NCBI GenBank assembly: GCA_002708845.1
Contig: PAPI01000022.1
Span: 1-64,000 of the forward strand
DNA length: 64,000 bases
Direction of reading: 5' to 3'
Source: Leeuwenhoekiella sp.
Lineage (GTDB): Bacteria > Bacteroidota > Bacteroidia > Flavobacteriales > Flavobacteriaceae
The notes below the pieces were generated by a model. That model saw nothing but the letters and a program-made list of their open reading frames with translations, was not told where the DNA came from and did not search any database. Position 1 is the first letter of the stretch. The number at the start of each line of letters is the position of its first letter. Shown here in pieces: positions 36,644-47,747 of this stretch. A program made the position numbers and the translations under genes.

Positions 36644-38947
36644 ATGAGTAAAGAAAGCAGACGCCGAGAGGCATTAATCTATCACGCAAAACCTACGCCC
36701 GGTAAAATTGCCGTGGTGCCTACAAAGAAATATTCATCTCAACGCGATCTTTCGCTGGCGTATTCTCCCGGAGTTGCAGAGCCATGTCTGGAGATTGAAA
36801 AAGACAAAGAAAACGTTTATAAGTATACCGCTAAGGGTAATCTTGTTGCGGTTATTTCAAACGGAACTGCTGTGCTGGGATTAGGCGATATAGGTCCGGA
36901 AGCAGGTAAGCCCGTTATGGAAGGTAAGGGATTACTTTTTAAGATTTTTGCCGGGATTGACGTTTTCGATATTGAAGTAGATACTAAGAATGTAGACGAG
37001 TTTATCGCTACAGTAAAAAATATAGCACCCACATTTGGCGGTATTAATCTGGAAGATATCAAAGCTCCTGAAGCTTTTGAAATCGAACGGCGCTTAAAAG
37101 AAGAACTCGATATTCCGGTTATGCACGATGATCAGCATGGTACAGCTATTATCTCTGCTGCTGCCTTGCTTAATGCGACTGAGCTTGCAGATAAAAAAAT
37201 GGAAGAAGTTCGTATTGTGGTGAGTGGTGCAGGTGCTGCTGCCGTTTCATGTACGCGCTTGTATAAAGCTTTTGGGGCAAGAGCCGAAAATATTGTAATG
37301 CTCGATAGCAAAGGGGTTATTCGCAGTGACCGGGAAAACCTTAGTGGAGAAAAGGCTGAGTTCGCCTCAGATCGAAAGATCGACACGCTTGACGAAGCAA
37401 TGGTTGATGCCGATGTATTTATAGGCTTGTCTATTGCCGATATTGTTACGCCCGAAATGCTAAAATCAATGGCACCTAATCCTATTGTTTTTGCAATGGC
37501 TAATCCTAATCCCGAGATTGATTACAATCTGGCGATGGATACCCGTGAAGATATCATTATGGCTACAGGTCGTTCTGACCATCCCAATCAGGTTAATAAT
37601 GTTTTGGGTTTCCCGTTTATATTTCGAGGTGCTTTGGATGTGCGGGCAACTAAGATTAATGAGGATATGAAGATGGCTGCGGTGAAAGCTTTGGCTGAGT
37701 TGGCTAAAGAATCGGTGCCTGAGCAGGTAAATATCGCGTACGGTGAGACTCGTCTTAACTTTAGCCGGGAATACATTATCCCAAAACCCTTTGATCCGCG
37801 ACTGATTACCAAAGTTCCACCCGCCGTAGCCAAAGCGGCTATGGATAGTGGTGTTGCGCGCCAGCCTATCACAGACTGGCTGAAGTATGAAGACGAACTT
37901 CTTGATCGTATGGGATCAGATAATAAGATTGTACGTCTTATTCTCAACCGGGCCAAGACCGAACCTAAGCGTGTGGTTTATGCCGAGGCTGATCAGCTTG
38001 ATGTGCTTAAGGCTGCCCAGATTATTTACGATGAAGGCATTGGTACGCCGGTTCTTTTAGGAAATCGTGAAACCATCATCGAGTTGATGGAAGAGCTTGA
38101 TTTTGATGCAGATATTGAAATTATTGATCCGAAGACCAAAGAGGAAAAACCCAATCTTGATAAATACGCTCAGATTTTCTGGAAAGAACGCAAGCGAAAA
38201 GGAGTGACCCTTTACGATGCTCAAAAATTGCTCAGACAACGCAATTATTATGCGTCTATGATGGTAAAACAAGGGGATGTAGATGCAATGATTACAGGAT
38301 ATAGCAGCAGCTATCCCTCAGCCGTAAAACCGGTTCTCGAGGTAATAGGCGCAGCACCAAACGTGCAAAAAGTGGCTGCGGCAAACCTGATGAATACCAG
38401 CAGAGGGCCACTCTTTTTGGCGGATACTTCAATAAATATTGAGCCTACGGCGAAAGAACTGGCCAAGATTGCACTAATGACCGCCCGCACAGTACGTCTT
38501 TTTGGAATGGAACCTGTTATAGCCATGATTTCGTATTCAAACTTTGGTTCTTCAAAGAATGAGCAGGCAGATCGTGTGCGGGAAGCTGTTTCTTATCTGC
38601 ATAAATATTACCCCGATCTTGCAGTGGATGGAGAGGTTCAGGCCGATTTTGCACTGAACTCTGAAATGCTCAAAAGTAAGTTTCCATTTTCAAAACTCGC
38701 AGGTAAGAAGGTGAATACTTTTGTGTTTTCTAATATTGACTCGGCCAATATCACCTACAAAATGATCAAAGAGCTTAATAAAGCAGATAATATTGGTCCT
38801 ATAATGATGGGTATGAATAAGCCCGTACACGTGCTGCAATTGGGAGCTTCGGTTGACGAAATTGTAAATATGTCTGCCGTGGCGGTTATTGATGCGCAGC
38901 AAAAAGGCAAAAAGCTTCAGGAGGAGTTAAAAGGAAAGATTAACTAG
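36644..38947 (+). CDS. maeB: NADP-dependent malic enzyme with phosphotransacetylase-like domain
   Basis: 767 residues in two parts. The N-terminal malic enzyme half (1 to about 430) decarboxylates malate to pyruvate with NADP; visible motifs are YSPGVAEPC, the catalytic GGINLEDIKAPE region, HDDQHGTA, and the Rossmann GAGAAAVS. The C-terminal half (about 440-767) is homologous to phosphate acetyltransferase and is normally regulatory, sensing acetyl-CoA. Length matches E. coli MaeB. Stand-alone gene with its own promoter. Confidence 0.95.
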   Translation: MSKESRRREALIYHAKPTPGKIAVVPTKKYSSQRDLSLAYSPGVAEPCLEIEKDKENVYKYTAKGNLVAVISNGTAVLGLGDIGPEAGKPVMEGKGLLFKIFAGIDVFDIEVDTKNVDEFIATVKNIAPTFGGINLEDIKAPEAFEIERRLKEELDIPVMHDDQHGTAIISAAALLNATELADKKMEEVRIVVSGAGAAAVSCTRLYKAFGARAENIVMLDSKGVIRSDRENLSGEKAEFASDRKIDTLDEAMVDADVFIGLSIADIVTPEMLKSMAPNPIVFAMANPNPEIDYNLAMDTREDIIMATGRSDHPNQVNNVLGFPFIFRGALDVRATKINEDMKMAAVKALAELAKESVPEQVNIAYGETRLNFSREYIIPKPFDPRLITKVPPAVAKAAMDSGVARQPITDWLKYEDELLDRMGSDNKIVRLILNRAKTEPKRVVYAEADQLDVLKAAQIIYDEGIGTPVLLGNRETIIELMEELDFDADIEIIDPKTKEEKPNLDKYAQIFWKERKRKGVTLYDAQKLLRQRNYYASMMVKQGDVDAMITGYSSSYPSAVKPVLEVIGAAPNVQKVAAANLMNTSRGPLFLADTSINIEPTAKELAKIALMTARTVRLFGMEPVIAMISYSNFGSSKNEQADRVREAVSYLHKYYPDLAVDGEVQADFALNSEMLKSKFPFSKLAGKKVNTFVFSNIDSANITYKMIKELNKADNIGPIMMGMNKPVHVLQLGASVDEIVNMSAVAVIDAQQKGKKLQEELKGKIN

Positions 38948-39023
38948 GTTTTTGGCGTTATTTAAAGGTTCTGCCGGAGCTGAATTATTTTAGTACATTT
39001 AAACCCCAAATCTTTTAGCACTT

Positions 39024-39605
39024 ATGATCACATTTTTAAGGGGAAGGTTGATCGAAAAAAATCACACCGATGTCGTCATAGAATGTCATGGCGTGGGTTA
39101 TTTTGTAAACATCTCGCTACACACCTTTTCGCTTTTGCCAGAAGAGGAAAATATTATGCTGCACACCTATCTGCATATAAAGGAAGATGCACATACACTT
39201 TATGGCTTTGCTCAAAAATCAGAACGGGAGATTTTTAAACTGCTTATCTCAGTAAGTGGAGTAGGTACCAGTATTGCCCGTACAATGTTGTCTTCTTTAG
39301 AACCTTCACAGGTGAAGCAGGCTATTGCCTCGGGTGATGTTAAGACCATACAGGGAGTTAAAGGGATTGGGGCTAAAACGGCACAGCGCGTAATTCTGGA
39401 TCTTAAGGATAAAATTCTCAAAGTGTATGATATTGACGAAGTTTCGGCTGCGCCAAGCAATACCAATAAGGATGAAGCGTTATCTGCTCTAGAGACTTTA
39501 GGCTTTGCCCGAAAGCAGGCAGAGCGTGTGTGTGACGCTATTGTGCGCGATGAGCCACAGGCAAGCGTTGAGCAGATTATAAAACTGGCACTTAAAAAAC
39601 TTTAA
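39024..39605 (+). CDS. ruvA: Holliday junction DNA helicase subunit RuvA
   Basis: 193-residue RuvA: N-terminal OB fold (1-65), tandem helix-hairpin-helix region with SVSGVGTSIARTML and GVKGIGAKTAQRVI, and a C-terminal RuvB-binding UBA-like domain (about 145-193). sprA starts six bases after its stop; ruvA-sprA-gcvH order is conserved in Flavobacteriia. Confidence 0.96.
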   Translation: MITFLRGRLIEKNHTDVVIECHGVGYFVNISLHTFSLLPEEENIMLHTYLHIKEDAHTLYGFAQKSEREIFKLLISVSGVGTSIARTMLSSLEPSQVKQAIASGDVKTIQGVKGIGAKTAQRVILDLKDKILKVYDIDEVSAAPSNTNKDEALSALETLGFARKQAERVCDAIVRDEPQASVEQIIKLALKKL

Positions 39606-39611
39606 GAGACT

Positions 39612-42600
39612 TTGGGTACAAAACTACGCGGGTATTCTTTTCAAATTCTGGTCATTATAGGGGTGTTTTGCTGTCCCTTATCTCTTTTTGCTCAGGAAGA
39701 AGAAGAGCAGGATTCGGTTAAAACCGGCTTTTCTTACGGAAGACTTGCGCTCAAAAACCCAAATTCAATAGTTTCTAAATATACCTACGATCCACTCACA
39801 GACCGGTACATTTACACGGAAAGTCTCGGTGGATATAATATCAACTATCCCAGAATTCTCACCCCTGAAGAATTTAAAAAACTCGTTCAGAAGGAGCGCA
39901 TGCAGGCTTATTTTCAGCAGAAAATTGCTGCTGTTGATGGGCGTACAGAAGAGGGTAAAGAAGATCAAAAAAGTCTGTTACCTAATTTTTATGTGAATTC
40001 CGGACTCTTTGAAAGCATTTTTGGCGGCAATACTATAGAATTTATACCTACTGGTAATGTGGCTATGGATATAGGAGGTTTGTTTACCAAACAGGACAAT
40101 CCCAGTTTTTCGCCGCGTAATCGTACCAATTTTAGTTTTGATTTTGACCAGCGTATAAGTCTGAGTTTACTGGGAAAGGTAGGAACCCGTCTTCAGGTAA
40201 ACGCGGTATACGATACCGAATCTACTTTCAGCTTTCAAAATCAGATCAAGCTGGAGTACACGCCTAATGAAGACGATATCATTCAGAAAATTGAAGTGGG
40301 TAATGTGAATATGCCACTTAATTCTGCACTTATCCAGGGTTCGCAAAGTCTTTTTGGGGTAAAGACGCAATTACAGTTTGGTAAAACGACTATCACCGGT
40401 GTCTTTTCAGAACAGCAGTCACAGACTAATCAAGTTTTGGCTCAGGGGGATGGAACCATTCAGGATTTTCAGATTTTTGCATTGGAATATGATGAAAACC
40501 GGCATTATTTTTTAGCACAATACTTTAGGGATAATTACGATAAGGCCTTGGCCAACTACCCGTTTATCAACTCCAATGTGCAAATTACCCGTATTGAGGT
40601 CTGGGTAACCAATCGCACCCAGCGCTTTGAAAACACTCGAAACATTGTTGCCATACAGGATATTGGAGAATCAAATCCAAATCAAATAGGCTTGCCTAAT
40701 ATTCCTTCAGGTTTTATCAATCTGCCTGCCGGGGCCTATCCCAGAAACTCAAGTAACGATTTTAATCCCTTTGGTTTAACAGGTAACGGGCAGACCGTTC
40801 TAACCCCGGCGATACGCAGTTCGGCTACGGTAGATCAGGGTTTTGGAAACGTTCAGGTGGCAGATGGGTCTGATTATGTTTCGTTAGAAAATGCGCGTCA
40901 GCTTTCTCCTTCAGAATATACATTAGATACCCAATTGGGCTACATTTCGCTTAACCAGCGTTTGAACAATGACGAGGTTCTTGCAGTGGCTTTTCAATAT
41001 ACCGTAAACGGAGAGGTTTTTCAGGTAGGTGAATTTGCTAATGATGGGGTGGATGCCACCAGTGGTGCGTATCCCGATACAGACGGTGACGGTGTGCCAG
41101 ATATTGTAGATGTTGATCCTGATGGCGACGGTATCAACAACAACGGTCAGGATATCGATGGGGATCAGATAGCAGATGCCGCAGACGCCGATCAGACTAA
41201 CGGGCGGGATATCAATAACGATGGTATTCTGGATAGTTTTATAACACCCGGTCAGGGAGGTACTTCGCAGGCACTGGTAGTAAAATTATTAAAGAGCAAT
41301 ATCACAGATGTTAACGAGCCGGTCTGGGATTTAATGATGAAAAACATTTATGGCCTTGGAGTAGGCCAGTTGGAGAAGGAAGGATTTAGGATGAATATTG
41401 TTTACAATTCACCGGCACCTATAAATTATATTACACCGGCAGAAGGTGGCCCTGCTCTGCCTCAGGATGTGGCAAACACCCCGCTGCTCAACGTATTTAA
41501 TCTGGATAATCTAACACAATTTGGCGATCCGCAGGAAGGGGGAGACGGCTTTTTTGACTTTCTCGAAGGTACCACGGTAAACGCCAGAAATGGAAGTATT
41601 ATTTTCACTTCTGTTGAACCCTTTGGAGAATATCTCTTTAATAAATTACGTAGCGAACCTTCTGAGACGTACGGCAATCCCGACACCTATAATGCAAATC
41701 AGCGTAAATATGTGTACCGTTCGTTATACAATTCCACAAAAACCATTGCTCAGGACAATGCAGACAAAAACCTTTTTCAAATGCAGGGGACGTTTAAGTC
41801 TAAGCAGGAAGAGGGCATACCTATCGGAGGGTTTAATATTCCACAGGGTTCTGTAACCGTAACTGCAGGAGGTCGTGTACTTCAGGAGGGTCTTGATTAT
41901 ACAGTAGACTATAGGTTAGGGCGCGTGATTATACTCGATCAGGCGCTTAAAGCATCGGGGATTCCAATTCAGGTTTCAACAGAGAATAACACCTTATTTG
42001 GTCAGCAAACCAAACGTTTTACAGGTCTAAATGTAGAGCACCAGTTCAATGAGAATTTTATTGTAGGTGGAACTTTGATCAATCTCAATGAGCGCCCACT
42101 TACTCAAAAGGCCACCTATAGTTTTGAGCCAATTAACAATACGATATTTGGTCTTAATGCAAACTTTTCGACGGAAGTTCCCTTTTTAACCCGATTAGTC
42201 AATAAACTGCCTAATATCGATACCGATGTACCTTCAAACATTTCGCTTCGTGGGGAAGTAGCTTATCTAATTCCGGGGCAACCTAAGGTGACCAATTTTG
42301 GTGGGGAAGCCGCTTCCTATATTGATGATTTTGAAGGAACTCAGACTTCCCTCGATATCAGTTCGCCATTACAATGGTATATGTCATCGGCTCCCATAGG
42401 TTTTGGGGGTGAATTTGACAACGGTGATTTGCGTACAGGTTATCGCAGGGCAAAACTGGCATGGTACTCTATAGATCCCATCTTTTACACAAACCAACGG
42501 CCAGATGGTATCACAGATGCTGATGTGTCTACCTATGCCACGCGCCGGGTATTTAGAGATGAGATTTTTCCACAACAGGATATAGTAGCGGGTACAACAC

Positions 42601-45600
42601 AGGCTTTATTCACACTTGATCTGGCTTATTATCCCCAGGAGCGTGGTGCCTATAACTTTAGTCCGGATGCTCAGGATGGGATTTTAGAAAATCCGCAGCA
42701 GAATTTTGGTGGAATTATGCGTCAGTTTGCTTCAACCGATTTTGAGCAGTCTAATGTGGAGTTTATTGAATTCTGGTTGATGGACCCCTTTATTTATGCT
42801 GAAAATGCAGCAAATACCGGCGGTAAACTCACACTTAACCTGGGTAATATTTCCGAAGATGTATTAAAAGACGGGCGTAAACAATATGAGAATGGTTTGC
42901 CTCAGGATGGCTCGGCCAATAATACGGTAGCAACCGTTTGGGGTAGAGTCCCTACCAACCAGGCTTTGATTTACGCTTTTGATACCGAAGGACAGGCACG
43001 ACTTAATCAGGATGTGGGCTACGACGGTTTGAGTGATGATCAGGAGGCATTAAATTTCCCTGATTTTGCAGGTCTTGATGATCCTTCTGGAGATAATTAT
43101 CAATATTTTGTTTCAGCGCAGGGTTCGGTTTTAGATCGCTACAAAAAATACAATGGGCAGGAAGGTAACTCACCCGTAGATGTAACCCAGCAGGATCGGG
43201 GTTCAACCACAGTGCCTGATGTGGAAGATTTTAACCGGGATTTTACCATGAATACGGTTGACAGTTATTACGAGTATGAACTCGATATCAACCGGCAGAG
43301 CCTTAATGTGCAAAACGAGTATATCGTAGATCAGCGGGATATTGAGGTAACCCTTCAAAATGGAAACACCTTACCGGTAACCTGGTATCAATTTAAAATT
43401 CCTATTAGTCAGCCTACCGGAAGACAGGGCGGTATCAACGACTTTAGGTCTATACGCTTTATGCGTATGTTTATGAGCGATTGGAATCAGCCTGTTGTTT
43501 TACGTATGGGTGCGATGGACCTAGTACGTGGAGATTACAGACGTTATCTCTACACCCTTGACCCTGATGAGTCAGACCCGGATACTGAAAATACCCGCTT
43601 TGAGGTAACTTCAGTAAATGTTGAAGAGAACAGCAACCGTAACCCTATTCCTTATGTGCTTCCTCCCGGTGTTTATCGTGAAGAGCTCATTAACAACAAT
43701 AATAACATTCGCCAGAATGAGCAATCGCTGTCTATAGAAGTTTGCGATCTGGAAACTCAAGATAGCCGTGCGGTTTATAAGAATTTTAGGCTCGATATGC
43801 GGCAGTACGAAAATATCGAGATGTTTGTGCATTTAGAATCTTTGCTGAATGAGAATCCAGTTCAGGATAATGAGGTTGTTGCTTTTATACGAATGGGAAC
43901 TGATCTCACGCAGAATTTCTATCAGATTGAATTGCCGCTTACCCCAAGTGCATTCAACACCAGTAGCCCAGATTTAATTTGGCCCGAAGCTAACCGTTTA
44001 AAACTGCCGCTTGAAGTTTTAGAAACCGTCAAAGCGACCTTTTTTAACGGAAGCTTCAATACGCTGCAAGATCAAATAACCTATTTTGATCAGGACGGCA
44101 ATCCTATTGCAGATCCTGCAGGGACACCTTATGAGACCGGAAGAGTTAGGGTGGGGATAAAAGGGAATCCCAGTTTTGGGGATGTACGCCTGCTGATGCT
44201 GGGTGTCAAGAACGGAAACGATGAAGGCGGTCGCACCGTGTGTGCTGAAACCTGGTTTAACGAACTGCGTCTTTCCGGACTTCAAAATCAGGGTGGTTGG
44301 GCCGGTATTTTAAATCTCGATGCCAATCTAGCCGATTTTGCCACCGTTTCAGGTACAGCTCGTCAATCTACAATAGGTTTTGGTAGTATAGATGCAGGAC
44401 CTAATCAGCGTGCACGGGAGGATGTAAAATCATATGACGTGGTAAGTAATGTGGAGCTGGGGCAGCTTTTACCAAAGAAATGGGGAGTTAAGGTCCCTTT
44501 TAATTATGCAAAGGGAAATCAGACGATCACCCCACAGTACGACCCGCTTTACACCGATATAAAACTGGAGCAAAGCCTTGCTAATGCCGCTAATGCCGCT
44601 GCGCGTGACAGCATAGAGAATGTGGCTATTGAGCGAACTACCCGGGAGAGCATTAACTTTATTGGGGTGCGCAAGGAGCGAACGGGTGATAAGAAGCCTA
44701 TGCCATGGGATGTGGAAAACCTCACTTTTGCATACAGCCACAATCAGGAAAATCATAAAGACTTTGAAATACAGCAGGCGGTAACTAAAAATGTGCGTCT
44801 GGGCGCTACCTATGGTTTTGCATTCAAGCAAAAACCTATTGAGCCTTTTAAAAAGAATGACTCCCTGTTTACGAGCAAATACTGGAAGCTCCTTAAGGAT
44901 TTCAATTTCAATTATCTTCCGGCAAGTATAAACTTAACATCAAATATTACACGGCAGTTTAACAGACAACAATTTAGGGATCTTTTAGCCAACGAAAATT
45001 TTATCAATACCACACCGGTTTACGTACAGCGCAACTATCAATTTGATCGTAACTTCACGATAAACTTCCCTATATCTCAGTCGCTGCGGGTGAATCTGAA
45101 TCAGTTTCAGAATCGGGTGGTTCGTAATTATTTAAATCCGGATAACAGTATAGACCCTGATGCCGGGGGTGTCTACACCCAATTCTTCGATGTAGGGACT
45201 CCAGACCGTCATAATCAAAATATGCAGCTCAACTATGATCTGCCTGTTGGAAAGCTTCCATTTCTAGACTTTGTTAAATCAACCTATTCATATAGCGCAG
45301 ATTTTCAATGGACAAGAGGGTCTTACCAGTTACAATCGCTTGAGGGTATCCCAGACCTGGGGAATTCTGTACAAAATGCCAACACGCACACCCTTCAGAC
45401 TACATTAGATATGAAGAGTTTGTACAATACTTTGGGTATTTCAAAGAAAAGTTCAGGTCCTACTTCCCGGGAAGCAAGAAGCCGGGCGGTCCCTACTTTG
45501 GGTAATCCACAATCTGCTCAGGGAAATCAACCTCAGGCAAATTCTGGCGGAAGTAAAACCAAAGATTTACTCATAGATATTGCAACAGGTATTAAACAAA

Positions 45601-46922
45601 TACAAATCAACTACGAGCAAACCAATGGTATTTATTTACCAGGTTACCTGCCTGGTGTGGGCTTTTTAGGAACAACACGTCCTACCACAGGTTTTGTTTT
45701 TGGTAGTCAGGCCGAAATTCGCGACTTCGCGGCCCGTCAGGGCTGGCTAACCCTGTATCAGGAGTATAATGAACAATATGGCGAAAATGAGGTGCGTAAG
45801 TTTGATGTGCAGGCTCAGACCAGTTTTCTGGAAGATCTGACCATTGATGTCAATATGAACCGAATTTATCAGGAAACGTATACTGAAAATTATCGGGTAA
45901 ATCCAACAACATTAGAATATGCGAGCCTTACCGGTAATACCTTGGGTAATTTCAGTATTTCAACCCTTATGATTGGTACGGCTTTTAACGCAAGTTCGTT
46001 ACAATCATCTCTGAATTTCAACCGTTTCCGGGAAAACCGCTTGATTGTGGCAGAGCGTTTGGCTCAAGATTTTTATGGTAATGACCAGTATCCGAGGGAT
46101 GAAAATGGCTATCCTATAGGTTTTAGTCGTTCAAGTCAGCAGGTATTACTTCCGGCATTTTTATCGGCCTATACTCCGGGCAATGCAGAAAGTGTTTCAC
46201 TTGGTGCTTTCAGGAGTTTCCCGCTTCCCAACTGGAATTTGAAGTATACCGGGTTTATGAAATTTGACTGGTTTAAAAAACGTTTCAAGCGTTTTTCAGT
46301 CAATCATGGGTATCAGGCGGGGTACACAATCAATCAATTTAGAACTAACCTTAATTACAACCGTAGATTAAATAACGGTCCTGAAGACGCTCAGGTTAAT
46401 CAGGCTGGTGATTTTATGAGTAAGACCTTATATTCAAACATAAATCTGACCGAGATGTTTTCGCCCCTGATCAGATTAGACTTTGAGATGAATAATTCGG
46501 TTAAAATACTTGCTGAGTTGAGAAAGGATAGAACCTTATCCTTGAGTTTTGACAATAATCTGCTTACCGAAATTCACGGAAATGAGTATATAATAGGTCT
46601 GGGATATCGCTTAAAAGATATTAGATTTGCGACCAACATAGGAGGTAAGCGCACCATCTTAAAGAGTGATTTAAACTTTAAGGCCGATTTATCCCTAAGG
46701 CAGAATGAAACGATTGTAAGGTATCTGGATGTTGATAATAGTCAGATTACGGCAGGGCAGGACATTTACGGTCTTACATTTAGGGCAGATTATGCGTTGA
46801 GCAAAAATCTAACCGCTATTTTTTATTACGATCACGCGTTTGCGACTTATGCGATATCAACCGCTTACCCGCAGACAACTATACGGTCAGGACTGACTTT
46901 GCAATATAATTTTGGAAATTAA
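39612..46922 (+). CDS. sprA: Type IX secretion outer-membrane translocon SprA
   Basis: 2436-residue giant beta-barrel that forms the outer-membrane channel of the type IX secretion system and is required for gliding and adhesin secretion. Signal peptide ends near LFAQ (about 28), followed by an acidic start. A calcium-binding, thrombospondin type 3-like Asp-rich stretch lies at about 488-540 (DGDGVPDIVDVDPDGDGIN). The C-terminal third is rich in aromatic barrel strands and ends LQYNFGN. The start is TTG at 39612, six bases after ruvA; no ATG precedes the signal peptide. Length is close to the approximately 2400 residues of known SprA. Confidence 0.96.
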   Translation: MGTKLRGYSFQILVIIGVFCCPLSLFAQEEEEQDSVKTGFSYGRLALKNPNSIVSKYTYDPLTDRYIYTESLGGYNINYPRILTPEEFKKLVQKERMQAYFQQKIAAVDGRTEEGKEDQKSLLPNFYVNSGLFESIFGGNTIEFIPTGNVAMDIGGLFTKQDNPSFSPRNRTNFSFDFDQRISLSLLGKVGTRLQVNAVYDTESTFSFQNQIKLEYTPNEDDIIQKIEVGNVNMPLNSALIQGSQSLFGVKTQLQFGKTTITGVFSEQQSQTNQVLAQGDGTIQDFQIFALEYDENRHYFLAQYFRDNYDKALANYPFINSNVQITRIEVWVTNRTQRFENTRNIVAIQDIGESNPNQIGLPNIPSGFINLPAGAYPRNSSNDFNPFGLTGNGQTVLTPAIRSSATVDQGFGNVQVADGSDYVSLENARQLSPSEYTLDTQLGYISLNQRLNNDEVLAVAFQYTVNGEVFQVGEFANDGVDATSGAYPDTDGDGVPDIVDVDPDGDGINNNGQDIDGDQIADAADADQTNGRDINNDGILDSFITPGQGGTSQALVVKLLKSNITDVNEPVWDLMMKNIYGLGVGQLEKEGFRMNIVYNSPAPINYITPAEGGPALPQDVANTPLLNVFNLDNLTQFGDPQEGGDGFFDFLEGTTVNARNGSIIFTSVEPFGEYLFNKLRSEPSETYGNPDTYNANQRKYVYRSLYNSTKTIAQDNADKNLFQMQGTFKSKQEEGIPIGGFNIPQGSVTVTAGGRVLQEGLDYTVDYRLGRVIILDQALKASGIPIQVSTENNTLFGQQTKRFTGLNVEHQFNENFIVGGTLINLNERPLTQKATYSFEPINNTIFGLNANFSTEVPFLTRLVNKLPNIDTDVPSNISLRGEVAYLIPGQPKVTNFGGEAASYIDDFEGTQTSLDISSPLQWYMSSAPIGFGGEFDNGDLRTGYRRAKLAWYSIDPIFYTNQRPDGITDADVSTYATRRVFRDEIFPQQDIVAGTTQALFTLDLAYYPQERGAYNFSPDAQDGILENPQQNFGGIMRQFASTDFEQSNVEFIEFWLMDPFIYAENAANTGGKLTLNLGNISEDVLKDGRKQYENGLPQDGSANNTVATVWGRVPTNQALIYAFDTEGQARLNQDVGYDGLSDDQEALNFPDFAGLDDPSGDNYQYFVSAQGSVLDRYKKYNGQEGNSPVDVTQQDRGSTTVPDVEDFNRDFTMNTVDSYYEYELDINRQSLNVQNEYIVDQRDIEVTLQNGNTLPVTWYQFKIPISQPTGRQGGINDFRSIRFMRMFMSDWNQPVVLRMGAMDLVRGDYRRYLYTLDPDESDPDTENTRFEVTSVNVEENSNRNPIPYVLPPGVYREELINNNNNIRQNEQSLSIEVCDLETQDSRAVYKNFRLDMRQYENIEMFVHLESLLNENPVQDNEVVAFIRMGTDLTQNFYQIELPLTPSAFNTSSPDLIWPEANRLKLPLEVLETVKATFFNGSFNTLQDQITYFDQDGNPIADPAGTPYETGRVRVGIKGNPSFGDVRLLMLGVKNGNDEGGRTVCAETWFNELRLSGLQNQGGWAGILNLDANLADFATVSGTARQSTIGFGSIDAGPNQRAREDVKSYDVVSNVELGQLLPKKWGVKVPFNYAKGNQTITPQYDPLYTDIKLEQSLANAANAAARDSIENVAIERTTRESINFIGVRKERTGDKKPMPWDVENLTFAYSHNQENHKDFEIQQAVTKNVRLGATYGFAFKQKPIEPFKKNDSLFTSKYWKLLKDFNFNYLPASINLTSNITRQFNRQQFRDLLANENFINTTPVYVQRNYQFDRNFTINFPISQSLRVNLNQFQNRVVRNYLNPDNSIDPDAGGVYTQFFDVGTPDRHNQNMQLNYDLPVGKLPFLDFVKSTYSYSADFQWTRGSYQLQSLEGIPDLGNSVQNANTHTLQTTLDMKSLYNTLGISKKSSGPTSREARSRAVPTLGNPQSAQGNQPQANSGGSKTKDLLIDIATGIKQIQINYEQTNGIYLPGYLPGVGFLGTTRPTTGFVFGSQAEIRDFAARQGWLTLYQEYNEQYGENEVRKFDVQAQTSFLEDLTIDVNMNRIYQETYTENYRVNPTTLEYASLTGNTLGNFSISTLMIGTAFNASSLQSSLNFNRFRENRLIVAERLAQDFYGNDQYPRDENGYPIGFSRSSQQVLLPAFLSAYTPGNAESVSLGAFRSFPLPNWNLKYTGFMKFDWFKKRFKRFSVNHGYQAGYTINQFRTNLNYNRRLNNGPEDAQVNQAGDFMSKTLYSNINLTEMFSPLIRLDFEMNNSVKILAELRKDRTLSLSFDNNLLTEIHGNEYIIGLGYRLKDIRFATNIGGKRTILKSDLNFKADLSLRQNETIVRYLDVDNSQITAGQDIYGLTFRADYALSKNLTAIFYYDHAFATYAISTAYPQTTIRSGLTLQYNFGN

Positions 46923-46934
46923 TTTAATACAATT

Positions 46935-47315
46935 ATGAGTTTACCAGCAGATTTAAAATACACTAAAGATCACGAGTGGGTGCGTATTGAAGGCGACACC
47001 GCAACCGTAGGCATTACTGATTTCGCTCAGGGCGAATTGGGAGATATTGTTTATGTTGAAGTAGAAACCGAAGGTGAAACTTTGGGTCGCGAAGAAGTTT
47101 TTGGTACTGTTGAAGCAGTAAAAACGGTATCAGATTTGTTTTTACCCCTTAGTGGTGAGATTACTGAATTTAACGCGGCATTGGAGTCAGAACCTGAAAT
47201 GGTTAATGAGGATCCTTACGGAAAAGGCTGGATGATTAAAATTAAATTTTCTGATGCGGATGAGCTTGATACTTTGTTGAGTGTAGATGCCTATCAGGAA
47301 CTTATAGGTGGCTAG
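46935..47315 (+). CDS. gcvH: Glycine cleavage system H protein
   Basis: 126-residue lipoyl carrier that shuttles the aminomethyl group between P, T and L proteins. The lipoylated lysine is Lys63 in [14 protein letters not shown]-terminal YTKDHEWVR and C-terminal GWMIKIK are standard. No gcvP or gcvT is in the window. Placed between sprA and a vanZ-like gene; the last 8 bases overlap the latter. Confidence 0.97.
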   Translation: MSLPADLKYTKDHEWVRIEGDTATVGITDFAQGELGDIVYVEVETEGETLGREEVFGTVEAVKTVSDLFLPLSGEITEFNAALESEPEMVNEDPYGKGWMIKIKFSDADELDTLLSVDAYQELIGG

Positions 47316-47694
47316 ACTGCTGCGATATGGGGTTTATGGCTATACGCTATTTATAGCAGTGATTTGCCTGATGCCCATGCCGCATATAAATGAGGCTCCA
47401 AAGCATAGTGACAAGCTTGTACATATATTCACATACGTGGTATTTACCATCTTGTGGTTTGTGTTTTTTTACATTTTACAGCCAAAAACTAACGATTTTA
47501 AGCAGTCTTTGATAAAATCTTGCGGTTTAGCAATAGTTTATGGTATAATTATTGAAGTATTACAAGCCTTGGTAACAAGCTCGAGATCAGCAGATTTTCA
47601 AGATTTTCTGGCAAATCTGGCCGGTACTTTTACCGCAGTATTAGTCATATATGCTTTTAAAAAGCATTTTTTAAAAGTGAAATCAAAATTTTAA
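47308..47694 (+). CDS. VanZ-family membrane protein
   Basis: 128 residues with four hydrophobic helices (about 7-22, 34-55, 68-88, 98-118) and the VanZ-type [13 protein letters not shown] segment after helix 1 plus EVLQALV and [13 protein letters not shown]. Function of chromosomal VanZ-like proteins is unclear. GTG start at 47308, overlapping gcvH by 8 bases, so probably coupled to it. Neighbourhood sprA-gcvH-vanZ recurs in Bacteroidota. Confidence 0.8.
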   Translation: MARLLRYGVYGYTLFIAVICLMPMPHINEAPKHSDKLVHIFTYVVFTILWFVFFYILQPKTNDFKQSLIKSCGLAIVYGIIIEVLQALVTSSRSADFQDFLANLAGTFTAVLVIYAFKKHFLKVKSKF

Positions 47695-47747
47695 TTTCGA
47701 GTTCAAGCCTTTTTTATTTAAATTAGCAATCCTTAACAACAAGATTC

